Assembly (NCBI RefSeq): GCF_013912005.1
Contig: NZ_JACESB010000002.1
Coordinates: forward strand, 186,001 to 250,000
Length of the DNA: 64,000 nucleotides
Source of the DNA: Brevundimonas sp.
GTDB taxonomy: Bacteria > Pseudomonadota > Alphaproteobacteria > Caulobacterales > Caulobacteraceae
Reading direction: 5' to 3'
This document shows positions 10,617 to 18,520 of the stretch, piece after piece (within the stretch, counting starts at the first letter, position 1; each line of letters begins with the position of its first letter). The notes below the pieces were generated by a model that had not been told where the DNA came from, searched no databases, and saw only the letters and a program-made list of their open reading frames with translations. Both the position numbers and the translations under genes were made by a program.

Positions 10617-10687
10617 GGTTCTAGGGGCTAGGGGCTAGGGTCGACCGGCGGCTACTCCTTGGAACCTGGTCCCTGGAACCTGGCCCC
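10617..10687. repeat. Heptamer-array inverted repeat A
   Basis: The gap between the convergent MFS and dcd genes holds two arms with strict 7-bp periodicity. The left arm is GGTTCTA, GGGGCTA, GGGGCTA, GGGTCGA (10617-10644). The right arm is TGGAACC, TGGTCCC, TGGAACC, TGGCCCC (10660-10687). Right-arm units pair with left-arm units, allowing one G-T wobble each, so RNA from either strand can fold into a long hairpin. Position suggests a two-way terminator. Arrays at 26530 and 37321 are a closely related class. Confidence 0.7.
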
Positions 10688-10691
10688 TCTC

Positions 10692-11723
10692 TCACCCCCA
10701 CGGCCGGAAGTGCTTCGACAGCTTCAGCCCCTGCCGCTGGTAGTGGCTGCCGCCCTCGCCATAGAGACGGGTCGGGCGCTCGGTCAGGGGCTCGTAGACC
10801 AGGCGGGCGACGATCTGCCCGTGCTCGAGCAGGAAGGGCGTGTCGTGGGTGCGCACCTCCAGCACGCCCTTGGATCCGGCCCCGTGGGCCTCGTCGGTGC
10901 CGAAGCCGGGATCGAAGAAGCCGGCGTAGTGGACCCGGAACTCGCCCACCGACGGATCGATCGGCGTCATCTCCGCGGCCTGGTCGACCGGGATCTCCAC
11001 GTCGTCCGACGAGGCGAGGATGTAGAACTCGCCCGGGTCGAGGAGGAGTTCGCCGCGGCGCAGCACCTGCGGCTCCCAGAAGTCGCGCGGGTCGTGGCCG
11101 TCGATGCGGTCGAGGTCGACCACGCCGGCATGACGCCGGCCGCGGAAGCCGACCACGCCGCCGTCCCCGCCGGTCAGGTCGACGCCGACCGAGCGGGTCT
11201 CCAGCTTCGGCGGCTCGCCGGCCTTCAGGCGCAGCTGGTTCAGCCGCGTGCCGGGACGGACCAGGATGGAGAAGGTCTGCGGCGCGATCTCCATATACAG
11301 CGGCCCGTCATACCCCTCGTCGACGTCGTCGAAGCTGCCGCCCCGATCGGTGAGCAGGCGCACGAAGACGTCGACCCGCCCGGTCGAGCTCTTCGGATTG
11401 GCGCGGGCGATCAGCCCCTTCGGCAGGCTCAGCCGCTCCTGCAGCCGGGCGATGTAGACGCAGCCCTTCTCCATCACATAGCCGCCCGACAGGTCGATCG
11501 CGTGCATCGCCACGTCGGCGATCCGCTCCTCCACCTGCCGCATCCCGGGCAGGAAGGAGGCGCGCACGCGCCAGGCCCGGTCGGACAGCCGGAGGTCGAG
11601 GCTGGCGGGCTGGACCTGGTCGGGGTCGAACGGAGTCTCGGAGACGATCGCCCCCGTGGCGATCAGGGTCTCGATCGACTGGCAGGGCAGGATGCCGGGA
11701 CGGAGGGATTCGAACGACGTCAT
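10692..11723 (-). CDS. dcd: dCTP deaminase, long alphaproteobacterial form
   Basis: The 343-residue product belongs to the dUTPase/dCTP deaminase superfamily and should make dUTP (or dUMP) from dCTP for thymidylate synthesis. The key motif PKSSTGR lies at 110-116, and QPASLDLRL at 39-47 is the conserved N-terminal strand. At about twice the length of E. coli Dcd, it appears to have two tandem superfamily units, the second around ARTHDTPFLLEHGQIVARL-like sequence near residue 300. A GGAG precedes the ATG. Bifunctional deaminase/dUTPase activity is possible but not shown by sequence. Confidence 0.82.
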   Translation of the reverse strand: MTSFESLRPGILPCQSIETLIATGAIVSETPFDPDQVQPASLDLRLSDRAWRVRASFLPGMRQVEERIADVAMHAIDLSGGYVMEKGCVYIARLQERLSLPKGLIARANPKSSTGRVDVFVRLLTDRGGSFDDVDEGYDGPLYMEIAPQTFSILVRPGTRLNQLRLKAGEPPKLETRSVGVDLTGGDGGVVGFRGRRHAGVVDLDRIDGHDPRDFWEPQVLRRGELLLDPGEFYILASSDDVEIPVDQAAEMTPIDPSVGEFRVHYAGFFDPGFGTDEAHGAGSKGVLEVRTHDTPFLLEHGQIVARLVYEPLTERPTRLYGEGGSHYQRQGLKLSKHFRPWG

Positions 11724-11815
11724 GGGCTCCGCTTACACGATTTTCCGGCGCGTCTCGCCTGCCGTCCGGCGCCGTTCCGCTTGACCCGGCGGCGCCGCCG
11801 GGGCCCATTCGGCGC

Positions 11816-12223
11816 ATGTACGACAGTCGCGCCTATGAAGCGGAGACAGAGGGGATCCTCGTGCGGGTGCGGCCCAGCTACCTTGCGGGGCAGTCGGATC
11901 CGGACGCCGGCCGCTGGGTCTGGGCCTACCAGGTCGAGATCGTCAACCTCGGCGTCGGGCCGGTGCAGCTGGTGGCGCGCCACTGGACGATCACCGATGC
12001 GCGCGGCCAGGTCGAGGAGGTGAGGGGCCCCGGCGTGGTCGGCGAGCAGCCCACCATCCAGCCGGGCGACAGCTATTCCTACGCCTCGGGCTGTCCCCTG
12101 CGGACTCCCTCCGGCGCCATGGTCGGATCCTACCGCATGGTGGATGATCGCGGCCGCATGTTCGAGGTGGCCATCCCGGCCTTCAGCCTGGACGTGCCAG
12201 GGGAGCGGCGGGTGCTGAACTGA
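11816..12223 (+). CDS. apaG: ApaG family protein
   Basis: The 135-residue protein is an ApaG immunoglobulin-like beta-sandwich. Conserved stretches seen are RVRPSYLAGQSDPDAGRWVW (start of the fold), LVARHWTITDARG, VVGEQPTIQPGDSYSYASG and the C-terminal GSYRMVDDRGRMFEVAIP. The family is cytosolic and widespread in proteobacteria, and its molecular role is unsettled. The gene is divergent from dcd and convergent with gcrA. Only a weak ribosome site is visible before the ATG. Confidence 0.93.
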   Translation: MYDSRAYEAETEGILVRVRPSYLAGQSDPDAGRWVWAYQVEIVNLGVGPVQLVARHWTITDARGQVEEVRGPGVVGEQPTIQPGDSYSYASGCPLRTPSGAMVGSYRMVDDRGRMFEVAIPAFSLDVPGERRVLN

Positions 12224-12348
12224 GGGAGACCGGGGCCGCGTCAACCCGGAGAACCGCGGCCCCGCCCCAGTCCCGCGCCGCGCAAGCGGCCCGGGGCGGA
12301 CGGCGGCCCCTTTAGGGGGCGTCTGTGACGGTCTGGCGACCGAACGGC

Positions 12349-12379
12349 GACGGACCCGCGAAAGCTCCGCGGGCCCGTC
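12349..12379 (-). terminator. Terminator-like hairpin after gcrA
   Basis: Arms GACGGACCCGCG (12349-12360) and CGCGGGCCCGTC (12368-12379) are complementary at 11 of 12 positions around a 7-nt loop AAAGCTC. It lies 10 nt beyond the gcrA stop. There is no clear T run on either strand; it could serve gcrA and the convergent apaG. Confidence 0.5.
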
Positions 12380-12388
12380 ATGAAGGGG

Positions 12389-12907
12389 TCAGATGTAGCG
12401 GCGCAGCGAGCGGGCCAGTTCGGCCGCGCCGTCCTTGCCGCCCTTGCGGACCTGCGGCTGGTAGGCGACGCGGGCGTGCTCGCCGCAGTAGACGCCTTCC
12501 GAGGCCCGGCGGCCGCAGAAGCTGAACTCCGACGACGACGGGTCGCCGATCGGCCACTTGCACATGTGCGCCCCCAGGGTCATCACCGTGGCCGTGCCCG
12601 GCAGCTCCGGCATGGGAGCGGGGACGGCCGGCGCGGCCGGGCGCGGCTGGGCCGCCTCGATGCGGCGCGGGGCCGAGGGCGCCTGGGTCGGCTGCGGCGT
12701 CGGGCGCGGGCGCGACGGCCGGAAGGTGGCGCGGGCCGGCTGCGACGGCGCGGCGCGGCCGGACAGGCCCAGCCGGTGCACCTTGCCGATGACGGCGTTG
12801 CGGGTCACGCCGCCGCCGAGCGCCTTGGCGATCTGGCTCGCCGACTGGCCTTCGAGCCAGAGCTTCTTCAGCGCGCCGACGCGATCTTCCGTCCAGCCTG
12901 GGGTCAT
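12389..12907 (-). CDS. gcrA: Cell-cycle transcriptional regulator GcrA
   Basis: The 172-residue product is GcrA, a sigma70-associated regulator that acts at promoters carrying CcrM-methylated GANTC sites and controls S-phase genes in Caulobacter. The N-terminus WTEDRVGALKKLWLEG, ASQIAKALGG and TRNAVIGKVHRLGLSGR are close to diagnostic. A Pro/Ala-rich linker leads to a C-terminal Cys/His cluster (CKWPIG, FCGRRA, YCGEH), a likely metal or sigma-contact module. The ATG at 12907 is preferred over one ten codons upstream because GGAGG sits 9 nt before it. The promoter region has GANTC sites and a CtrA-like box. Confidence 0.95.
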   Translation of the reverse strand: MTPGWTEDRVGALKKLWLEGQSASQIAKALGGGVTRNAVIGKVHRLGLSGRAAPSQPARATFRPSRPRPTPQPTQAPSAPRRIEAAQPRPAAPAVPAPMPELPGTATVMTLGAHMCKWPIGDPSSSEFSFCGRRASEGVYCGEHARVAYQPQVRKGGKDGAAELARSLRRYI

Positions 12908-12927
12908 GGGGCCGCCCTCCGGGATGA

Positions 12928-13019
12928 GATTCAACATATGGGGTCCAGCCCCTCCTCCCGGGGCCGCGACCTACCACTAATCGTAAACTACCCCTTAAAA
13001 GCCGCAATATGTGCGAATC
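12928..13019. promoter_or_regulatory. gcrA upstream region with GANTC sites and CtrA-like box
   Basis: GANTC methylation sites are present as GATTC at 12928-12932 and GAATC at 13015-13019. Between them, read on the gcrA strand, is TTAA-N7-TTTAC (12983-12998), one mismatch from the CtrA consensus TTAA-N7-TTAAC. Known biology in Caulobacter is that CtrA represses and DnaA activates gcrA; the assignment here is from sequence match only. Confidence 0.5.
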
Positions 13020-13123
13020 GCTCCGTCCACAGGAACTAGATGTGGTATGGTTAAGGCTCGCCTGATCCGGGTGAAGCGGTTCGCCACTTGCGCTGGCGCC
13101 CACAGCGCCGCATCTGCGTCCCC

Positions 13124-13942
13124 ATGACCGATCTCGCCGCCGTCCCCGCCCGTCCCCCGCAGCCGCGCCGCTATCCCGGCGTCAACTGGGAGGGTCTCAA
13201 GACCCTGTACCTCAAGGAGGTGCGGCGGTTCTGGAAGGTGGGGGCGCAGACCGTGGCGGGCCCGGTGGTCACCACCCTGCTCTACATGCTGGTCTTCGTC
13301 GTGGCCCTGCAGGGCGCCCGTCCGCCGCTGCACGGCACGCCCTTCGCCGAGTTCGTCGGCCCGGGCCTGATCATGATGGCGATGCTGAACAACGCCTTCG
13401 CCAACGCCTCCTCCAGCCTGATCCAGGCCAAGGTGATGAACACCGCGACGGACTTCCTCACCCCGCCGCTGAGCCCGCTGGAGCTGACCGCCGGCTTCGC
13501 CCTGGGCGCGGCGACGCGGGGCGTGGTCGTGGGCCTGGTCACCGCGGTCTGCATCCTGCCGTTCGCGCGGCTGGGCGTGTCCAACGTCCTCGCCGTCCTC
13601 GGCTTCGGCGCCGCCGCCTGCCTGATCATGGGCATGCTGGGCGTGCTGGCCGGGCTGTGGGCGCAGAAGTTCGATCAGCTCGCCGCCGTCCAGAACTTCG
13701 TGGTCATGCCGATGACCTTCCTGTCCGGGACCTTCTACCTGGTGGAGAACCTGCCGGAGCCGTTCGCCACCATCAGCCACTTCAACCCGTTCTTCTACCT
13801 GATCGACGGCTTCCGCTACGGCTTCATCGGCCAGGCCGAGAGCAATCTCGTCGCCGGCTCGGTGATGAGCCTGGTGCTCGTCGTCGTCATGGCCCTGGCG
13901 TGCTGGCTGGTGTTCCGCTCGGGCTGGCGGCTGAAGAGCTAG
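13124..13942 (+). CDS. ABC-2 type transporter permease
   Basis: The 272-residue integral membrane protein is an ABC-2 permease with about six hydrophobic segments. LKEVRRFWKVGAQTVAGPV is the amphipathic coupling region before helix 1. FLSGTFYLVENLPEPF followed by FNPFFYLIDGFRYGFIG is the typical conserved C-terminal region of DrrB/NodJ-like permeases. The ATPase partner is not adjacent, so the substrate cannot be inferred. I prefer the ATG at 13124 to a TTG twelve codons upstream, since family members start just before this Pro-rich lead. Its stop overlaps the convergent 69-residue gene by 4 nt. Confidence 0.88.
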   Translation: MTDLAAVPARPPQPRRYPGVNWEGLKTLYLKEVRRFWKVGAQTVAGPVVTTLLYMLVFVVALQGARPPLHGTPFAEFVGPGLIMMAMLNNAFANASSSLIQAKVMNTATDFLTPPLSPLELTAGFALGAATRGVVVGLVTAVCILPFARLGVSNVLAVLGFGAAACLIMGMLGVLAGLWAQKFDQLAAVQNFVVMPMTFLSGTFYLVENLPEPFATISHFNPFFYLIDGFRYGFIGQAESNLVAGSVMSLVLVVVMALACWLVFRSGWRLKS

Positions 13943-14148
13943 GGGTTCTCGCGGCCGCGGTCGTCCGGATCCACCGCGCCGCCGGGACCGGCGTTGTTCC
14001 CGACGTCTCCCTCGACCGTGCTGTCGCCGGCGATCTCGTCGAGACCCCTGGCGCGGTCCAGGCCGCTCGACTGGCCGATGCCCGGGTTGCGCTGCAGGTC
14101 GTCGGGGCCCTTGACCGGTTGCTGCGACGGGGCGGGGTGCTGGGACAT
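13939..14148 (-). CDS. Small disordered hydrophilic protein (69 aa)
   Basis: The 69-residue protein is rich in Gly, Pro, Asp, Gln and Asn with almost no hydrophobic core, so it is probably disordered. A strong ribosome site (AAAGGAGCCTTCC then ATG) supports translation. No domain is recognised. Its 3' end overlaps the convergent ABC permease stop by 4 nt. The composition resembles stress-related hydrophilic proteins, but that is only a compositional remark. Confidence 0.65.
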   Translation of the reverse strand: MSQHPAPSQQPVKGPDDLQRNPGIGQSSGLDRARGLDEIAGDSTVEGDVGNNAGPGGAVDPDDRGRENP

Positions 14149-14281
14149 GGAAGGCTCCTTTCGCCGGACTCAACCGGACCGGCCGGGCCGCGGTTCCGGG
14201 GACGGCGCGTCTGACAGGCTTTTAAGGTGCGTCCGGCCGGCCGCCGCGCTAGCCATGCTCCCGTTCATCCGAGGGGGTCTC

Positions 14282-15214
14282 ATGCTGTTCCGTTCGCTCG
14301 CCGCCGCCGCGGCGCTTCTCGCCGTCGCCGCGCCCGCCGCCCTGGCGCAGGAGGTCGACCTGCGCGCCCAGGTCGCCGCCTACGTCCAGCCGACCAATGA
14401 AGCCCGCACCCGGGTCGTGGTCGACCAGGTGCGCGCCGCCGGCTTCGAACCGGTGGTCGAGACCTTCGCCGGCGGCAACCGCCAGACCGGCGAGATGGAA
14501 GGCCGCAACGTGGTCTTCACCATCGGCGAGGGCGCGCGGGAGATCCTGCTCACCGCCCACTACGACGCGGTCGTGCTGCGCGACGGCTCGATGTCCCAGG
14601 GCGTGGTCGACAACGCCGCCTCGGTGGTCGGGGTGATCGAGGCGGCGAAGCGGCTGCGCGAGGCGGACCTCGATCACCGCGTGCGGGTGATCCTGTTCGA
14701 CCAGGAGGAGCTGGGCCTGATCGGCGCGCGCAGGTGGATCGAGGCGCACGGCCTGGCCAATGTCGCGGCCGTGGTGAACTCCGACGTCGCCGCCTACGGC
14801 GACACCATGATGTACGGCCTCAACAACGGCGCCCAGTCGGCGGGCGTGGTGCGGGCGGTGCGCGAGGTCTGCGCCGGGCGGGCCATGCACTGCGTCGGCT
14901 TCCCGGTCTATCCGCCCTCGGACGACCGCGCCTTCTCCGGGGCCGGGCTGGGCGAGGCGGGGCAGGCCGGCGGGGCCGACCGCGTGCCGACCGTGTCGCT
15001 CGGCTTCCAGGACCACGTCGGGGCCCACCAGATGTGGCTGGCCTTCAACGGCGGCGAGGAGACCGGCCTGGCCGAAGGCTTCGTGCCGCAGGTGTTCCGC
15101 CTGATCCACTCGCCCGAGGACACGATGGAACAGGTCGATCCGGCGACGGTGCGGCTGGCGGCGGAAACCTACGCCGCCGTGGTGGCGAAACTGGACGACG
15201 AGCTCACCGACTGA
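14282..15214 (+). CDS. Exported M28 family zinc aminopeptidase-like protein
   Basis: The 310-residue protein has a Sec signal peptide (cleavage likely after ALA, residue 22) and an M28 peptidase domain. Zinc-site residues are visible: H93 and D95 (TAHYDAV), D110 (VVDNAAS), the E142-E143 pair (DQEELGL), D168 (NSDVA) and a late His in RLIHSPEDTMEQV. It should be a periplasmic aminopeptidase or related amide hydrolase. The ATG at 14282 is chosen because GAGGGGG sits 5 nt upstream and it gives a clean signal peptide. The reading frame is open further upstream but lacks that context. Confidence 0.88.
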   Translation: MLFRSLAAAAALLAVAAPAALAQEVDLRAQVAAYVQPTNEARTRVVVDQVRAAGFEPVVETFAGGNRQTGEMEGRNVVFTIGEGAREILLTAHYDAVVLRDGSMSQGVVDNAASVVGVIEAAKRLREADLDHRVRVILFDQEELGLIGARRWIEAHGLANVAAVVNSDVAAYGDTMMYGLNNGAQSAGVVRAVREVCAGRAMHCVGFPVYPPSDDRAFSGAGLGEAGQAGGADRVPTVSLGFQDHVGAHQMWLAFNGGEETGLAEGFVPQVFRLIHSPEDTMEQVDPATVRLAAETYAAVVAKLDDELTD

Positions 15215-15331
15215 ACGCCGCCCCGGCGCCGGTGTTGACTAAGCCCCGGCCCCGTCCGACAAGGCGTCACCCTTTCACCGGCTCCGTCGCACATCGCGGC
15301 GGGGCCGTTCTCTCTTCAGGAGGTGCCGCCC

Positions 15332-16528
15332 GTGTCCACCGAACATCTGATGGGTGTCTACAACCGCGCGCCGCTGGAGGTGGAGCGCGGGCAGGGCGCC
15401 CGGCTGTGGTCGACCGACGGGACCGAATACCTCGACTGCGTCGCCGGCATCTCCACCAACGGCCTCGGCCACGCCCACCCCAAGCTGGTGCAGGCCGTGA
15501 CCGAGCAGGCGCAGAAGCTCTGGCACGTCTCCAACATCTTCCGCATCCCCGGCCAGGAGAAGCTGGCCGACATGCTGTGCGAGACCAGCTTCGCGGACGT
15601 GGTCTTCTTCACCAACTCCGGGACCGAGGCGGTCGAATGCGCCCTGAAGACGGCGCGCAAGTACCACGTGGCCAATGGCCAGCCGGAGCGGATCGACATC
15701 TACGGCTTCGACGGCTCGTTCCACGGCCGCACCTACGGGGCCATCAACGCCGCCGCCAACCCGAACTACACCAACGGCTTCGGCCCGCCGATGGAAGGCT
15801 TCCACCAGCTGATCTGGGGCGACCGGGAGGCGCTGGAGACGGCGTTCCGCAATCCGACCACGGCGGCGATCATCCTTGAGCCGGTGCAGGGCGAGGGCGG
15901 CTGCCGCGCCACCCCGGACGAGGACCTGCGCTGGATGCGGCAAATGGCCGACGAGACCGGCGTGCTGATCATCTTCGACGAGGTCCAGTGCGGCATGGGC
16001 CGGACCGGCAAGCTGTGGGCCCACGAATGGGCCGGGATGACCCCGGACATCATGGCCGTGGCCAAGGCCCTCGGCGGCGGCTTCCCGATCGGGGCCTGCC
16101 TGGCCACCGCCGAGGCGGCCAAGGGCATGACCGTCGGCGTGCACGGCTCGACCTTCGGCGGCAATCCGCTGGCCATGGCGGTGGGGCAGGCGGCGCTTTC
16201 GGAGATCGCGAAGCCGGAGACCCTGGCCCATGTCAACGAGATCGCCGGCTACCTGAAGCAGCAGCTGCACGGCCTGAAGGAGCGCTTCCCGGACGTGATC
16301 GTCGACGTCCGCGGCAAGGGCCTGCTGATCGGCGTCAAGCTGGTCCCGAACAACCGGGAATTCATGGCCTGGGCCCGCGACGGGCAGCGCCTGCTGGTCG
16401 CCGGCGGCGGCGACAACTGCGTGCGCATGCTGCCGCCGCTGATCCTGACCCTGGAAGAGGCTCGCGAGGCGATCGAGCGGTTCGAGAAGACGTGCGAGTT
16501 CGCGCGGACCCAGATGGCTGCGGCCTGA
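15332..16528 (+). CDS. argD: Acetylornithine aminotransferase
   Basis: The 398-residue class III PLP aminotransferase converts N-acetylglutamate semialdehyde to N-acetylornithine in arginine synthesis, and often also serves the succinyl-DAP step of lysine synthesis. Motifs include [49 protein letters not shown] and the PLP lysine K245 in [11 protein letters not shown]. The GTG at 15332 is preferred over one at 15323, because AGGAGG (15318-15323) overlaps the latter and is correctly spaced (8 nt) for the former. argF follows after 15 nt. Confidence 0.93.
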   Translation: MSTEHLMGVYNRAPLEVERGQGARLWSTDGTEYLDCVAGISTNGLGHAHPKLVQAVTEQAQKLWHVSNIFRIPGQEKLADMLCETSFADVVFFTNSGTEAVECALKTARKYHVANGQPERIDIYGFDGSFHGRTYGAINAAANPNYTNGFGPPMEGFHQLIWGDREALETAFRNPTTAAIILEPVQGEGGCRATPDEDLRWMRQMADETGVLIIFDEVQCGMGRTGKLWAHEWAGMTPDIMAVAKALGGGFPIGACLATAEAAKGMTVGVHGSTFGGNPLAMAVGQAALSEIAKPETLAHVNEIAGYLKQQLHGLKERFPDVIVDVRGKGLLIGVKLVPNNREFMAWARDGQRLLVAGGGDNCVRMLPPLILTLEEAREAIERFEKTCEFARTQMAAA

Positions 16529-16543
16529 CATCCGGAGGGGCCG

Positions 16544-17461
16544 ATGGTCCGCCATTTCCTCGACATCCACCGCCTCTCCGCGGAGGATCTGCGCGCCATC
16601 CTCGACGACGCCCACGCCCGCAAGCAGGCGCGCCGGGGCTGGCCGCAGGGCCGCGTCGACGCGGACGCGCCCGCCCGGGACCGCGTGCTGGCCATGGTGT
16701 TCGAGAAGAACTCCACCCGCACCCGCTTCAGCTTCGACGCGGCCATCCGGCAGCTGGGCGGATCGTCGATCATCGCCAACGCCGGCGACATGCAGCTGGG
16801 GCGCGGCGAGCCGGTCGAGGACACCGCGCGGGTGCTGTCGCGCATGGTCGACGCGGTGATGATCCGCGCCAACAGCCATGAGGAGGTCGAGCGCTTCGCC
16901 CGGGTCGCCACCGTGCCGGTGATCAACGGCCTGACCGACCGCTCGCACCCGTGCCAGATCCTCGCCGACCTGCTGACGATCGAGGAGCATCGCGGGCCGG
17001 TGGCGGGCAAGACGATCGCCTGGGTCGGCGACGGCAACAACGTCTGCCACAGCTTCATGCACGCCGCGCCGAAGTTCGGCTTCCGGCTGCAGGTCGCCTG
17101 TCCCGCCGAGTACCACCCGGACCTGCGCGACCTGGCGATCGGCGGCGGCCACGTCCACCTGACCGGCGATCCGCGCGAGGCCGTCGAGGGCGCGGACGTG
17201 GTCGTCACCGACACCTGGGTGTCGATGGGCGACAAGGACTACGAGGCGCGGCTCGAGGCGTTCGAGGGCTACACCGTCGACGATGACCTTCTGGCCGCCG
17301 CCGCCGACGACGCGGTCTTCCTGCACTGCCTGCCGGCGCATCGCGGCGAGGAGGTGACCGACGCCGTCATCGACGGGCCCCGCTCGCTGGTCTGGGACGA
17401 GGCGGAGAACCGCATCCACGCCCAGAAGGCGGTGCTCGCCTGGTGCTTCGCGGAAGGCTGA
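16544..17461 (+). CDS. argF: Ornithine carbamoyltransferase
   Basis: The 305-residue enzyme joins ornithine and carbamoyl phosphate to make citrulline. The carbamoyl-phosphate motif STRTR is at 57-61, HPCQILADL near 136, the ornithine-binding DTWVSMGD near 224, and [10 protein letters not shown] near 261. Length is normal. It forms an operon with argD upstream; argH is found separately at 39007-40452. A GC-rich hairpin lies just after the stop. Confidence 0.95.
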   Translation: MVRHFLDIHRLSAEDLRAILDDAHARKQARRGWPQGRVDADAPARDRVLAMVFEKNSTRTRFSFDAAIRQLGGSSIIANAGDMQLGRGEPVEDTARVLSRMVDAVMIRANSHEEVERFARVATVPVINGLTDRSHPCQILADLLTIEEHRGPVAGKTIAWVGDGNNVCHSFMHAAPKFGFRLQVACPAEYHPDLRDLAIGGGHVHLTGDPREAVEGADVVVTDTWVSMGDKDYEARLEAFEGYTVDDDLLAAAADDAVFLHCLPAHRGEEVTDAVIDGPRSLVWDEAENRIHAQKAVLAWCFAEG

Positions 17462-17469
17462 AGCCCCGC

Positions 17470-17503
17470 GGCGGCGGAGGGCCGGCGCCGGCCGCCCGCC
17501 GCC
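17470..17503. terminator. GC-rich hairpin between argF and PPOX gene
   Basis: Two adjacent 17-nt arms (17470-17486 and 17487-17503) are complementary at 15 of 17 positions and meet at a GGCGCC centre. It lies 9 nt after the argF stop and 22 nt from the stop of the convergent gene, so it can act for both strands. No T tract is present. Confidence 0.5.
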
Positions 17504-17524
17504 CGGCCGCTCGCCGCAGACCGC

Positions 17525-18034
17525 CTACTGCAGATTGACGTCCCGCGCTCCGCCCGTCTCCGGCAGGGTGTTGGTCGCATTGGCCTTGGCGATCTCCCAG
17601 GCGAACTTGAACAGTCCGCCCTGGTTGACCCAGATGCGGCCGTGGTCCCCGTCGAACTTGAGGATGGTCAGGTGCGGATCGTCCTTGCCGTCCGGGTACC
17701 AGGCGGCCAGCACCGGGTTCCAGTGACGGTCGATGATCTCCCGGTCGTGGCCGTGCACCGACAGCTGGCCGTGGATGCAGGCCCAGACGTTCTGGTCCTT
17801 CGAGCCATAGTGGAACATGGCGCTCTGCCCGCCGGGGAGGGCCGTGTCCCTGGCCAGATCGGTGTCGTCGCGGGTGAAGAACCAGATCGTGCCGGTCTCC
17901 GCCTCGCGGAAGGCGGTCATCGGCTGCGCGTGGTAGCCCGGCTGGTCGAGGCCGAGCATGCCGGTGTTGGACTTCTTCAGGTGGTCCCAGAAGGCGTCCT
18001 CGGCTTCGGCGGCGGTGAGGGTCTTGTCGCCCAT
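17525..18034 (-). CDS. PPOX-fold (general-stress-protein-26-like) flavin-binding protein
   Basis: The 169-residue protein resembles the pyridoxamine 5'-phosphate oxidase-like split-barrel family. Visible stretches are TGMLGLDQPGYHAQPMTAF (strand pair near the start), GTIWFFTRDDTDLARD, and VWACIHGQLSVHGHDREIID. The family commonly binds flavin or F420/heme in the cytoplasm; general stress protein 26 is the nearest named relative. The ATG at 18034 is chosen because AGGAG lies 8 nt upstream; the open frame extends further but without such a site. Confidence 0.8.
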   Translation of the reverse strand: MGDKTLTAAEAEDAFWDHLKKSNTGMLGLDQPGYHAQPMTAFREAETGTIWFFTRDDTDLARDTALPGGQSAMFHYGSKDQNVWACIHGQLSVHGHDREIIDRHWNPVLAAWYPDGKDDPHLTILKFDGDHGRIWVNQGGLFKFAWEIAKANATNTLPETGGARDVNLQ

Positions 18035-18098
18035 GCGGCTGTCTCCTGATGGATCGGGGGTGTCCATCGGGAATGGACGCCAGCCGGGGCGGTTCCGC

Positions 18099-18305
18099 TC
18101 ACCAGGGTCGCTGCGGCACGCCGAGCAGGCTTCCGACATGCACCAGCAGGACCAGCAGGCCCGCGGCGGACAGCACCATCACCAGCCGCCAGGGGATCAT
18201 CCGCACGCCCCGGCGCGGATCCCACGGCCGCGCGCCGCGCCAGCCTGCGAAGGCGGTGAGACCCAGGGCCGCGAGCGCCAGGGCGAGGGTGGTGGTCATG
18301 TCCAT
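18099..18305 (-). CDS. Small two-helix membrane protein (68 aa)
   Basis: The 68-residue product has two hydrophobic segments: TTTLALALAALGLTAFAG near the start and LVMVLSAAGLLVLLVHVG near the end. They are joined by a basic loop RGARPWDPRRGVRM that probably faces the cytoplasm. No family is recognised. Two close ATG codons (18305 and 18299) are possible starts and neither has a clear ribosome site. It lies 64 nt beyond the PPOX gene start and may be co-transcribed with it. Confidence 0.5.
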   Translation of the reverse strand: MDMTTTLALALAALGLTAFAGWRGARPWDPRRGVRMIPWRLVMVLSAAGLLVLLVHVGSLLGVPQRPW

Positions 18306-18454
18306 CGCGGCGAGGTGGCGCGGCGGTTCGCGGGACGCAAGAGCGGACCCCTGCGGCCGGAGTTCTTTACGCGCCGTTAACCACGATCGGGCGAGGACTG
18401 GAGGGCAGTACGCGGGCTTTCCACAGGATGATGCCGCAACGCTACATCTTGGGG

Positions 18455-18519
18455 TTAACCGCGAGTTTACACCCCTGATCTGGGCGATTAGCGTCCAGCC
18501 AAAGGTCGGGAGGCGAATC
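18455..18519 (+). promoter_or_regulatory. podJ promoter region: CtrA-like box and GANTC site
   Basis: TTAACCGCGAGTTTAC at 18455-18470 is TTAA-N7-TTTAC, one mismatch from the CtrA consensus. A GANTC site, GAATC, is at 18515-18519, one base before the GTG start. A further TTAACC half-site lies at ~18379. The match to the known CtrA/GcrA control of podJ in Caulobacter is established for that organism and inferred here. Confidence 0.5.
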
Positions 18520-18520
18520 A

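Noticed and set aside
15215-15331. Possible riboswitch or attenuator before argD
   Set aside because: Only a TTGACT -35-like box and GC-rich sequence are seen; no leader peptide, anti-terminator pair or known riboswitch core was found.
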